Assembly (NCBI RefSeq): GCF_050632385.1
Contig: NZ_CP192599.1
Location: 558,001 to 622,000 of the forward strand
Direction of reading: 5' to 3'
DNA: 64,000 nt
From: Humitalea sp050632385
Lineage (GTDB): Bacteria; Pseudomonadota; Alphaproteobacteria; Acetobacterales; Acetobacteraceae
The notes below the pieces were generated by a model. It saw nothing but the letters and a program-made list of their open reading frames with translations, searched no databases and was not told the DNA's origin. The position numbers and the translations under genes were made by a program. This document shows positions 8,452 to 15,800 of the stretch, one piece after another; position 1 is the first letter of the stretch; the number at the start of each line of letters is the position of its first letter.

Positions 8452-8853
8452 ATGAATCTTTTGCAAGCGTTTGATGCGGAGCAGGTCACCCGCCTGTCTG
8501 CGGCCCGCGCGATCCCCGAATTCGCCGCCGGCGATACGGTGCGCGTGATGGTGAAGGTCGTCGAAGGCGAGCGCACCCGCGTCCAGGCCTACGAAGGCGT
8601 GGTCATCGCGCGTTCGAACAAGGGGCTGCACAGCAACTTCACCGTTCGCAAGCTCAGCTACGGCGAAGGCGTGGAGCGCGTGTTCCCGCTCTACAGCCCG
8701 AACATCGCGGAAATCGCGGTGGTCCGTCGCGGCCGCGTGCGGCGTGCGAAGCTGTATTATCTGCGTGGCCGCACCGGCAAGTCGGCGCGTATCGCCGAGA
8801 AGGTCGTGGCCCGTCCCGCCAAGGGCACGGCAGCGGTCGCGACCGAAGCCTGA
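8452..8853 (+). CDS. rplS: 50S ribosomal protein L19
   Basis: A 133-residue bL19 protein located at the interface of the ribosomal subunits. It shows PEFAAGDTVRVMVKVVEGER, then RVQAYEGVVIARSNKGLHS and, after that, SPNIAEIAVVRRGRVRRAKLY with YLRGRTGKSARI. The C-terminal tail (VVARPAKGTAAVATEA) is variable in the family. The ATG at 8452 gives the standard N terminus; a nearby ATG at 8447 is in another frame and stops at once. It closes the ffh-to-rplS cluster and is followed by a GC-rich hairpin. Confidence 0.97.
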   Translation: MNLLQAFDAEQVTRLSAARAIPEFAAGDTVRVMVKVVEGERTRVQAYEGVVIARSNKGLHSNFTVRKLSYGEGVERVFPLYSPNIAEIAVVRRGRVRRAKLYYLRGRTGKSARIAEKVVARPAKGTAAVATEA

Positions 8854-8861
8854 GAGTAGCA

Positions 8862-8881
8862 CGCCCCCCAGCCGGGGGGCG
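8862..8881 (+). terminator. GC-rich hairpin after rplS
   Basis: A perfect 8-bp stem (CGCCCCCC/GGGGGGCG) with a 4-base loop lies 9 bases after the rplS stop. There is no T-run behind it, so it may be a Rho-assisted or weak terminator separating the ribosomal operon from leuC. Confidence 0.5.
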
Positions 8882-8899
8882 TCGCACGGCACCGGGGCC

Positions 8900-8951
8900 G
8901 CCCGATCAGCAGCGCGCGGGCATCCGCCCGACCAGCACCGCACGGGCAGCC
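8900..8951. repeat. Imperfect 26-bp tandem duplication upstream of leuC
   Basis: Two adjacent 26-base units, 8900-8925 and 8926-8951, match at 22 of 26 positions. Each unit begins GCCCGA and contains CGGGC, so each could fold as a small hairpin. The pair ends 21 bases before the leuC start and lies in its probable leader. No function is established. Confidence 0.8.
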
Positions 8952-8972
8952 CCCCATCACCCGGGGAAAGCC

Positions 8973-10388
8973 ATGGCCAACGCGCCGCGCACGCTGTTCG
9001 ACAAAATCTGGGCCGCCCATGTGGTGGAAACGCTGCCGGACGGCACTTGCCTCCTCTACATCGACCGTCACCTCATCCATGAGGTGACGAGCCCGCAGGC
9101 CTTTGAAGGGCTGCGGGCCGCGGGCCGCCGCCTGCGCCGTCCCGATGCCACGATCGGCGTGGTGGACCACAACGTCCCGACCTCGGCCGACCGCCTGACC
9201 GCGATCAACGAGCCCGAGAGCGCGCTGCAGATCGCGACCTTGGAACACAACGTCGTTGAATTCGGCGTCCCCTACATCCCGCTGAACGACGTCCGCCAAG
9301 GCATCGTGCATGTGATCGGGCCGGAGCTTGGCCTGTCCCTGCCGGGCATGACCCTGGTCTGCGGCGACAGCCATACCTCGACCCATGGCGCCCTCGGCGC
9401 GCTCGCCTTCGGCATCGGCACGTCCGAGGTCGAGCACGTCATGGCGACCCAGACGCTGCTCCAGAAGCCGGCGAAGAACATGCGCGTCACGGTCGATGGC
9501 GTGCTGCCCCCCGGCTGCACCGCCAAGGACATCGTGCTCGCCATCATCGGCAAGATCGGCACCGCCGGCGGCACCGGGCATGTGATCGAATTCGCCGGTT
9601 CCGCGATCCGCGCGCTGGACATGGCCGGGCGCATGACCGTCTGCAACATGTCGATCGAAGGCGGCGCCCGTGCCGGCATGATCGCGCCGGACGAGACGAC
9701 CTTCGCCTATGTCGCCGGCAAGCAGTTCGCGCCCAAGGGCGCCGAACTGGACAAGGCCATCGCCTATTGGAAGACGCTGCCGTCCGATGCCGGCGCGCAT
9801 TTCGACACGGAAGTGGTCATCGACGCCGCGACCATCGCGCCCATGGTCACCTGGGGCACGAACCCGGAGGCGGTCCTGCCGATCACCGGCACCGTCCCCG
9901 ACCCCGCCGCCGAACCCGACCTGGAACGCCGCGCCCAGATCCAGCGCATGCTGGACTACATGGCGCTGACCGCGGGCCAGAAGCTGGATGGCGTGCCGAT
10001 CGACGTCGTCTTCATCGGCTCCTGCACAAATTCCCGGATCGAGGACATTCGCGCCGCGGCCGGGATCGCCAAGGGCCGCCATGTCGCCACGGGCGTCCGC
10101 GCCCTGGTGGTGCCGGGCTCGGGCCTGGTGAAGAAGCAGGCGGAGGAGGAGGGGCTGGACCGCATCCTGCTCGACGCCGGCTTCGAATGGCGGGAAGCGG
10201 GGTGCTCCATGTGCCTCGGCATGAACCCGGACAAGCTGACCCCCGGGCAGCGCAGCGCCAGCACCTCGAATCGCAATTTCGAGGGGCGGCAGGGCCCCGG
10301 CGGGCGCACCCATCTCGTGTCCCCCGCCATGGCCGCCGCCGCGGCGGTCACCGGCAAACTGACCGACGTGCGGGAGCTGATGGCATGA
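8973..10388 (+). CDS. leuC: 3-isopropylmalate dehydratase large subunit
   Basis: A 471-residue aconitase-family subunit that, with LeuD, isomerises 2-isopropylmalate to 3-isopropylmalate in leucine synthesis. It carries the 4Fe-4S cysteine ligands in GSCTNSR and CSMCLGMNPD, plus CGDSHTSTHGALGALAFGIG and the substrate-site RSASTSNRNFEGRQG. GGGGAAAG precedes the ATG. The stop overlaps leuD by four bases (ATGA), so the two subunits are translationally coupled. The length matches the bacterial LeuC1 type. Confidence 0.97.
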   Translation: MANAPRTLFDKIWAAHVVETLPDGTCLLYIDRHLIHEVTSPQAFEGLRAAGRRLRRPDATIGVVDHNVPTSADRLTAINEPESALQIATLEHNVVEFGVPYIPLNDVRQGIVHVIGPELGLSLPGMTLVCGDSHTSTHGALGALAFGIGTSEVEHVMATQTLLQKPAKNMRVTVDGVLPPGCTAKDIVLAIIGKIGTAGGTGHVIEFAGSAIRALDMAGRMTVCNMSIEGGARAGMIAPDETTFAYVAGKQFAPKGAELDKAIAYWKTLPSDAGAHFDTEVVIDAATIAPMVTWGTNPEAVLPITGTVPDPAAEPDLERRAQIQRMLDYMALTAGQKLDGVPIDVVFIGSCTNSRIEDIRAAAGIAKGRHVATGVRALVVPGSGLVKKQAEEEGLDRILLDAGFEWREAGCSMCLGMNPDKLTPGQRSASTSNRNFEGRQGPGGRTHLVSPAMAAAAAVTGKLTDVRELMA

Positions 10389-11020
10389 CCCCCTTTACCA
10401 AGCTTACGGGGGTCGCCGCACCGCTGCCGCTGGCCAATGTCGATACCGACAAGATCATCCCGGCGCGGCACCTCAAGACCATCCAGCGCACCGGCCTCGG
10501 CAAGTTCCTGTTCGACACGCTGCGCTACAAGGAAGACGGATCGGAAAACCCCGATTTCGTGCTCAACCGCGAACCCTATCGGCACGCGGAAATCCTGATC
10601 GCCTATGAGAACTTCGGCTGCGGCTCGTCGCGCGAACATGCGCCCTGGGCCTTGCTGGATTTCGGCATCCGCTGCGTCATCGCGCCGGACTTCGCCGATA
10701 TCTTCCACGGCAATTCCTTCAAGAACGGCATCCTGCCGATCAAGCTGCCGCGCGCCATCTGCGAACAGTTGATGGAAGATTCCCGCCTCGGCGCCAACGC
10801 CCGCGTCACCGTTGACCTGGAACGCCAGGTGGTGATCCGCCCGAATGGCGAAGAAATACCTTTCGAAGTCGATCCGTTGCGACGCAAAATGCTGTTGGAG
10901 GGGCTGGACGAGATCGGCCAGACCCTCGGCCACACGCGCGCCATCGACGCCTACGAAGCAACGCAACAACCCTGGCTGGCTGGCCCCGGCACCACCGCCC
11001 TGATGGAGCCCCGGCCATGA
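10385..11020 (+). CDS. leuD: 3-isopropylmalate dehydratase small subunit
   Basis: A 211-residue swivelling-domain partner of LeuC. It shows the NVDTDKIIPARHLKTI motif near the N terminus, ENFGCGSSREHAPWALLDFG, and FADIFHGNSFKNGILPIKL. The start ATG overlaps the leuC stop, and its own stop overlaps leuB in the same ATGA fashion, which implies a three-gene leucine operon. Confidence 0.97.
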   Translation: MTPFTKLTGVAAPLPLANVDTDKIIPARHLKTIQRTGLGKFLFDTLRYKEDGSENPDFVLNREPYRHAEILIAYENFGCGSSREHAPWALLDFGIRCVIAPDFADIFHGNSFKNGILPIKLPRAICEQLMEDSRLGANARVTVDLERQVVIRPNGEEIPFEVDPLRRKMLLEGLDEIGQTLGHTRAIDAYEATQQPWLAGPGTTALMEPRP

Positions 11021-12129
11021 CCGCCAACAAGCGCCTGCTCGTTCTTCCCGGTGACGGCATCGGTCCCGAAGTCATGCGCGAAGTCCGTCGCGTCATCGAC
11101 TGGATGGACCATCGCCGCCACGTCTCCTTCGCGATCGACGAAGGCCTGGTCGGTGGCGCCGCGATCGACGCCTTGGGCAGCCCTTGCCCGGATGTCACGG
11201 TGGAAGCGGCGATGGCCAGCGATGCCGTGCTCTTCGGCAGCGTCGGTGGCCCGAAGTGGGACAGCCTGCCCTTCGACAAGCGACCGGAACTGGGCATCCT
11301 GCGGCTGCGCCAGGATCTTGGCCTCTTCGCCAACCTGCGCCCGGCCAAGGTGATGGATGCGCTGCTGGATGCCTCCAGCCTGAAGCCCGATCTGGTGCGC
11401 GGGCTCGACATCATGATCGTGCGCGAAAGCACGGGCGGCATCTATTTCGGTGAGCCGCGCGGGATCGAGATCATGGCCGATGGCAGCCGCCGCGGCATCG
11501 ACACCGAAGTCTATACCGAACAGGAGATCGCCCGCGTCGCCCGCGTCGCTTTCGATCTGGCGCGCCGCCGCACCGGTAAGATGACCAGTGTCGAGAAGGC
11601 CAACGTCATGCAGTCCGGGCGCCTCTGGCGCGCGGTGGTGTCGGAGGTCGGTGCCGCCGAATATCCCGACGTCACGCTGTCGCACATGTACGCCGATAAT
11701 TGCGCGATGCAGTTGGCCAGCCGGCCGAAGCAGTTCGACGTCGTCCTCGGCAGCAATCTGTTCGGCGATTTGTTGTCGGATCTCGCGGCCGCGCTGACGG
11801 GGTCGCTGGGCATGCTGCCCTCGGCCACCTTGGGCGCGCCTGACGCCTCCGGCCGTCGTAGGGCGCTGTATGAGCCGATCCATGGCTCGGCCCCCGACAT
11901 CGCTGGCAAGGGCGTCGCAAACCCCTGCGCGCAGATGCTGTCCTTCGCGATGCTGCTGCGCCTGTCCTTCGGCATGGAGGAAGACGCGGCGCTGATCGAG
12001 AAGGCGGTGGAAAATGTGCTGGCCGGCGGCTTGCGCACGGCCGACATCATGCAGCCCGGCCGTGCCCGCGTGGGCACGACCGTGATGGGTGAGGCGGTGG
12101 TGCGCGAGCTGGATAAACTCGCCGCCTGA
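11017..12129 (+). CDS. leuB: 3-isopropylmalate dehydrogenase
   Basis: A 370-residue NAD-dependent beta-decarboxylating dehydrogenase that oxidises 3-isopropylmalate to 2-oxoisocaproate. Motifs include LLVLPGDGIGPEVMREV, LFGSVGGPKWD, VRESTGGIYFGEPRG, DNCAMQLASRPKQFDVV, NLFGDLLSDLAA with GSLGMLPSA, and YEPIHGSAPDIAGKGVANP. It is the third gene of leuCDB, overlapping leuD by four bases. leuA is not in the window. Confidence 0.97.
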   Translation: MTANKRLLVLPGDGIGPEVMREVRRVIDWMDHRRHVSFAIDEGLVGGAAIDALGSPCPDVTVEAAMASDAVLFGSVGGPKWDSLPFDKRPELGILRLRQDLGLFANLRPAKVMDALLDASSLKPDLVRGLDIMIVRESTGGIYFGEPRGIEIMADGSRRGIDTEVYTEQEIARVARVAFDLARRRTGKMTSVEKANVMQSGRLWRAVVSEVGAAEYPDVTLSHMYADNCAMQLASRPKQFDVVLGSNLFGDLLSDLAAALTGSLGMLPSATLGAPDASGRRRALYEPIHGSAPDIAGKGVANPCAQMLSFAMLLRLSFGMEEDAALIEKAVENVLAGGLRTADIMQPGRARVGTTVMGEAVVRELDKLAA

Positions 12130-12139
12130 TTTTGATGGC

Positions 12140-12171
12140 GCGGAGGGGTTGCGACAGAACCGCCTCTCCGC
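12140..12171 (+). terminator. Stem-loop after leuB
   Basis: An interrupted stem (GCGGAG/CTCCGC, then GGTT/AACC around a 7-base loop) lies 11 bases past the leuB stop and just before the tRNA gene. No T-run follows, so its terminator role is inferred from position. Confidence 0.35.
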
Positions 12172-12189
12172 TAGATGCTGCCCCACTGC

Positions 12190-12266
12190 GCGCCCGTAGC
12201 TCAACTGGATAGAGCGCTAGACTACGGATCTGGAGGTTGGGAGTTCGAACCTTCCCGGGCGCGCCA
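12190..12266 (+). tRNA. tRNA-Arg (anticodon ACG)
   Basis: A complete cloverleaf of 77 bases with encoded CCA. The acceptor stem GCGCCCG pairs with CGGGCGC, the D arm is GCTC/GAGC, and the anticodon stem CTAGA/TCTGG encloses the loop CTACGGA, giving anticodon ACG (read as ICG, arginine CGN codons). The T arm holds TTCGAAC and the discriminator base is G. A run of seven T's follows within 10 bases and probably ends transcription. Confidence 0.97.
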
Positions 12267-12277
12267 GTCCCCTTTTT

Positions 12278-13264
12278 TTACACCCGCTCGCTGTCCAATG
12301 CCGCCATGGCATGGGCATCGTAGCGGGCGCCGGCCGCCGCACCCGGCGGCACCGCGGCATCGATCGCCGCCAAGTCCCCCGCATCCAATGTGACCGCCAG
12401 CGATCCCAGGGATTCCGCCAGGCGCACCCGCGTCCGCGCGCCGACCAGCGGCAGGATGTCCGGGCCGCGTGACGCCACCCAGGCAATCGCGATCTGCGCC
12501 ACGGTGACGCCCTTGGTCGCCGCGATGCCGCGCAGGGCCTCCACCAGCTCCAGGTTGTGCGCCAGGTTCTCGCCCTGGAAGCGGGGGCTGATGGTGCGGA
12601 AATCGCGTTCACCGGCACGGGCGGCCGACCAGTGGCCGCTGATCAAGCCGCGCGACAGCACGCCATAGGCGGTCAGCCCGATGCCCAGCGCCCGCAGGGT
12701 CGGCAGGATCTCCGCCTCTACCCCGCGCGAGATCAGCGAATACTCGATCTGCAGGTCACTGATCGGGTGCACGCCATGGGCGCGGCGGATGGTGGCGGCC
12801 GACATCTCCGACAGGCCGATGTGGCGGACGTATCCGGCCTTCACCATCTCGGCCATGGCGCCGACCGTTTCCTCGATGGGCAGTTTCGGGTCGAGCCGGG
12901 CAGGGCGGTAGATGTCGATGTAGTCGGTGCGCAGGCGCTTCAGGCTCTGCGCCAGGGCGTTCTTCATGGCGGCGGGGCTGGTGTCGATGCCGATGAAGCC
13001 GCCGGCGGGGTCGCGCTGCGCGCCGAATTTCACGCTCAGCACGACCTGCGAGCGGTCGCGGCCCTCCAGGGCCTCGGCGATCAGCATTTCATTGTGGCCG
13101 CTGCCGTAGAAATCGCCGGTGTCGAGCAGGGTGATCCCCGCCTCCATCGCGGCATGGATGGTCGCGATGCTCTCCGCTCGGTCGGCCGGGCCGTAGAAAT
13201 CCGACATGCCCATCGTGCCGAGGCCGAGGGCTGAAACACTGGGGCCGTGTGATCCGAGTTGCAT
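12278..13264 (-). CDS. Aldo/keto reductase
   Basis: A 328-residue TIM-barrel oxidoreductase of the AKR superfamily, which reduces carbonyls with NADPH. The catalytic Asp and Tyr are in LLDTGDFYGSGHNEML and the Lys in VVLSVKFG. The usual catalytic His after the third strand is missing: the segment reads DYIDIYRPARLDP where relatives usually have a QHR-type motif. This RPAR variant also occurs in a subset of AKRs as I recall the family, so it may mark a subfamily rather than loss of function. IGLSEMSAATIRRAH and the NADPH-binding end PLVGARTRVRLAESL are present. It is divergent from the LysR gene at 13351, which may regulate it. Confidence 0.85.
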   Translation of the reverse strand: MQLGSHGPSVSALGLGTMGMSDFYGPADRAESIATIHAAMEAGITLLDTGDFYGSGHNEMLIAEALEGRDRSQVVLSVKFGAQRDPAGGFIGIDTSPAAMKNALAQSLKRLRTDYIDIYRPARLDPKLPIEETVGAMAEMVKAGYVRHIGLSEMSAATIRRAHGVHPISDLQIEYSLISRGVEAEILPTLRALGIGLTAYGVLSRGLISGHWSAARAGERDFRTISPRFQGENLAHNLELVEALRGIAATKGVTVAQIAIAWVASRGPDILPLVGARTRVRLAESLGSLAVTLDAGDLAAIDAAVPPGAAAGARYDAHAMAALDSERV

Positions 13265-13350
13265 GGTCTGTGTCCTGCTTGGTGGTGTAAGCGGAACCTA
13301 GTCCTGTGTATTATTCGGAATACCTGCATTGTTCCGGATGGGTCATCAGG

Positions 13351-14262
13351 ATGAGCCGAACAGTCGACCTCAACGCCCTGCGGCTTTTCGCGACCATCGC
13401 GCGGCACCTGAATTTCCGCCGCGCCGCCCTGGCCCTCGGCATGTCACCGGCCGCCCTCAGCGAGCGGCTGCGCGAGCTGGAAACCCGCATGGGCGTGCGC
13501 CTGCTGAACCGCACTACCCGCAGCGTCGCCCTGACCGAGGCCGGGCGCAGCCTGCTGGAAACGTTGGACCCCGCCCTGGCCGCCATCTCCGCCGCCATCG
13601 ACGCGGTTGGCGCGCAGGGCGCCAGCCTGACCGGCACGCTGCGCATCAATGCGCCCCTGCCGGCCATGGAGTTCCGCCTGGGGCCTCTGGCGATCGATTT
13701 CCTGGCCGAACACCCGGGGATGAAGATGGAACTGGTGGTCGATGCCAATTTCATCGACGTGGTCGCCGCCGGCTTCGACGCGGGCGTGCGGTATGAGGAA
13801 AGCTTGGCGCAGGACATGGTCGCCGTCTCCCTCGGCGCGCCGCAGCGGTTTCGCGTGGTCGGCGCCCCCGCCTATTTCGCCCGGGCAGGCCGGCCGGAAC
13901 ACCCGCGCGACCTGGCCCGGCACGCCTGCTTCGGGCAGCTTTTCCCCAGCGGCCAGCAGCCGAAATGGGTGTTCGAGAAGGATGGGCAGGCGATCGCCAT
14001 CGTGCCGCGCGGCCCGCTCGCCAGCAGCGACGTCCGCCTGCAACTGCGCGCCGCCCGGCAGGGGCTGGGCCTGGCGGCGACGTTTGAGGAATGGTGCCAG
14101 CCGGACCTCGACGCCGGGCTGTTGGAATCTGTGCTGGACGACTGGAACCCGCCGTTTCCCGGCCCCTACCTCTACTACCCCGAACGGCGGCTGATGCCGG
14201 CGGGGCTGCGCGCCTTTGTCGATTTCATCCGGGCGCGCAATGTGGGGGAGGGGGTGCCTTGA
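13351..14262 (+). CDS. LysR-family transcriptional regulator
   Basis: A 303-residue LysR-type regulator. The N-terminal winged helix-turn-helix spans about residues 5-62 (LNALRLFATIARHLNFRRAA, SPAALSERLRELETRMGVRL). The effector-binding domain follows, with GTLRINAPLP, a DAGVRYEESLAQDMVAVSLG stretch and an ELRLQLRAARQG-like region near residue 230. The ATG at 13351 gives the normal start; an in-frame ATG at 13306 would add 15 residues upstream of the helix. The 86-base divergent spacer with the aldo/keto reductase gene is the likely control region. Its stop lies inside the end of a multi-hairpin repeat. Confidence 0.88.
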   Translation: MSRTVDLNALRLFATIARHLNFRRAALALGMSPAALSERLRELETRMGVRLLNRTTRSVALTEAGRSLLETLDPALAAISAAIDAVGAQGASLTGTLRINAPLPAMEFRLGPLAIDFLAEHPGMKMELVVDANFIDVVAAGFDAGVRYEESLAQDMVAVSLGAPQRFRVVGAPAYFARAGRPEHPRDLARHACFGQLFPSGQQPKWVFEKDGQAIAIVPRGPLASSDVRLQLRAARQGLGLAATFEEWCQPDLDAGLLESVLDDWNPPFPGPYLYYPERRLMPAGLRAFVDFIRARNVGEGVP

Positions 14263-14455
14263 AAGGGGCTTCGCCCCGCTCAAACTCACCCCACCAGGGG
14301 CAGCCGCCCCTGGACCGGCGGAATTGGTAGAATGAAGAGAGGGGCAGTCTCCGCCCTTCATCAACGGCGTGACTTCGACGCCCCTCTCTTCATTCTACCA
14401 AACATCGTGGGTTCCAAGGGGCCACGGCCCCTTGGTGGGGGAGGCGTGGAGGGGG

Positions 14456-15741
14456 TGTTCAGACCGGAGACATCCCTGACGCCTGTTCGGAGACATGCTT
14501 GACGCTTTTGGGCTTGGTTTCTCGGGAGAGGGACGATGCCCTGGAAGGCGTTATCTGTGATCGACACCCGTCGGGAGTTCGTCCGTCTGGCCAGCGTCGG
14601 CGATGTCAGCGTGGCGGCGTTATGCCGTCGCTTTGGCATCAGCCGGCAGAGCGGTTTCACCCTGTTGCGGCGTCACCGCGAGGTTGGCGATGCGGGCCTC
14701 GTGGAGCGCTCGCGCCGGCCGCACGACAGCCCCAGGCGGGTGGCGCCCGAGATCGAGGCGCAGCTGCTTGCCCTGCGCGCGGCGCACCCGCGCTGGGGCG
14801 GGCGCAAGCTGGCGCGGCGGCTGCGCGACCTGGGCGTGGAGGGGGTGCCGGCGCCATCGACGGTGACGCAGGTGCTGCGCCGTGCCGGCCAGATCGACCC
14901 GATCAAGGCCGAGCGGCATCGCGCCCTGACCCGCTTTGAACGCCCAGCCCCGAACGAGCTGTGGCAGATGGACTTCAAGGGCCACATCCCGGCCGGCAGC
15001 CGGCGCTGCCACCCGCTGACCGTGCTGGACGACCATTCGCGCTACGCCCTGGGCATCGCCGCCTGTGCTGGCGAGACGCTGATCGAGGTCCAGGGTCGGC
15101 TGACCGCGCTGTTCCGCCGCTATGGCCTGCCCGGCGCCATCCTGTGCGACAATGGCTCACCCTGGGGCGCCACGGGCCATACCGGCAGGCTGGCGGTGCA
15201 GCGCAGCGCCTTCGAGGTCTGGCTGATGCGGCTGGGCGTGGCGACCCTGCATGGGCGGCCGCGGCATCCGCAGACCCAAGGCAAGGACGAGCGGTTCCAC
15301 CGCACGCTGGATGTGGAGGTGCTGCAGGGCCGGCGCTTCGCCGACCTGGACGACTGCCAGGCGGCGTTCAACGCCTGGCGGCCAGTCTACAACGAACAGC
15401 GCCCGCATGAGGCGCTGGGCATGGACGTGCCGGCGAGCCGCTACCGGCCCAGCAGCCAGGGCTTTCCCGAGGTGCTGCCGACGCCCGACTACTACCAGAC
15501 CGACCTGGTGCGCCGGGTGCGGCCGAATGGCTGCTTCAAGCTGCATGGCAGGATGGTCGGGCTGTCGCAGGCCTTCGCCGGGCTGGACATCGCGCTGCGT
15601 GCGACGGGGCGGGATGGCGTGCTGAGCCTGCACTTCATGCGCTTCAGGCTGGGTGAGGTGGACATCACCGGGCCAGAAACGATAATCGGACCCGTCAGGG
15701 ATGTCTCCGAACACCCGTCAAGCATCTCTCCGGTCTGAACA
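14456..15741 (+). mobile_element. IS481-family insertion sequence, copy 1
   Basis: A 1286-bp element with ends TGTTCAGACC and GGTCTGAACA and terminal inverted repeats of about 48 bp. It is flanked by a 6-bp direct duplication, AGGGGG, at 14450-14455 and 15742-15747. Each end holds two copies of CGGAGA(C/G)AT-N3-TGACG spaced 23 bp apart, probable transposase-binding sites. It carries a single transposase gene whose stop lies within the right terminal repeat. It differs from the two other copies by at least one silent C/T change at 15033. Confidence 0.93.
14536..15738 (+). CDS. IS481-family DDE transposase (copy 1)
   Basis: A 400-residue transposase identical in protein sequence to the copies at 19599 and 43704. 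The N-terminal helix-turn-helix is at about residues 22-48 (VSVAALCRRFGISRQSGFTL), followed by a second helical DNA-binding part around HPRWGGRKLARRL. The integrase core has the acidic triad D146 (WQMDFKGH), D205 (LCDNGSPW) and E252 (GKDERFHRTL). The C-terminal 100 residues contain NEQRPHEALGMDVPASRY, typical of IS481/IS3-related enzymes. It is one uninterrupted frame with no sign of programmed frameshifting. Confidence 0.95.
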   Translation: MPWKALSVIDTRREFVRLASVGDVSVAALCRRFGISRQSGFTLLRRHREVGDAGLVERSRRPHDSPRRVAPEIEAQLLALRAAHPRWGGRKLARRLRDLGVEGVPAPSTVTQVLRRAGQIDPIKAERHRALTRFERPAPNELWQMDFKGHIPAGSRRCHPLTVLDDHSRYALGIAACAGETLIEVQGRLTALFRRYGLPGAILCDNGSPWGATGHTGRLAVQRSAFEVWLMRLGVATLHGRPRHPQTQGKDERFHRTLDVEVLQGRRFADLDDCQAAFNAWRPVYNEQRPHEALGMDVPASRYRPSSQGFPEVLPTPDYYQTDLVRRVRPNGCFKLHGRMVGLSQAFAGLDIALRATGRDGVLSLHFMRFRLGEVDITGPETIIGPVRDVSEHPSSISPV

Positions 15742-15800
15742 AGGGGGCAAAGCCCTCTCCACGGCGCCACCTGCTCAGCCGTCGAACGGAGGACATCGCC

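Larger units (their letters stand above)
14249..15772 (-). repeat. Multi-hairpin element copy 1 (inverted), split by IS
   Basis: One of four copies of a quasi-palindromic element, here reading right to left; it is about 232 bp once the IS and one target duplicate are removed. Hairpins are at 14294-14313 (CCAGGGGC stem), a 22-bp perfect stem at 14324-14345/14380-14401 with a 34-base loop, and 14414-14435 (CCAAGGGGCC stem). The outer arms pair 8 of 10 positions (14249-14258 with 15763-15772), and the left arm reaches into the end of the LysR gene. The IS481-type element occupies 14456-15741. Confidence 0.85.

Noticed and set aside
12140..12266. Possible second tRNA next to tRNA-Arg
   Set aside because: The upstream hairpin lacks a cloverleaf; only one tRNA is supported.
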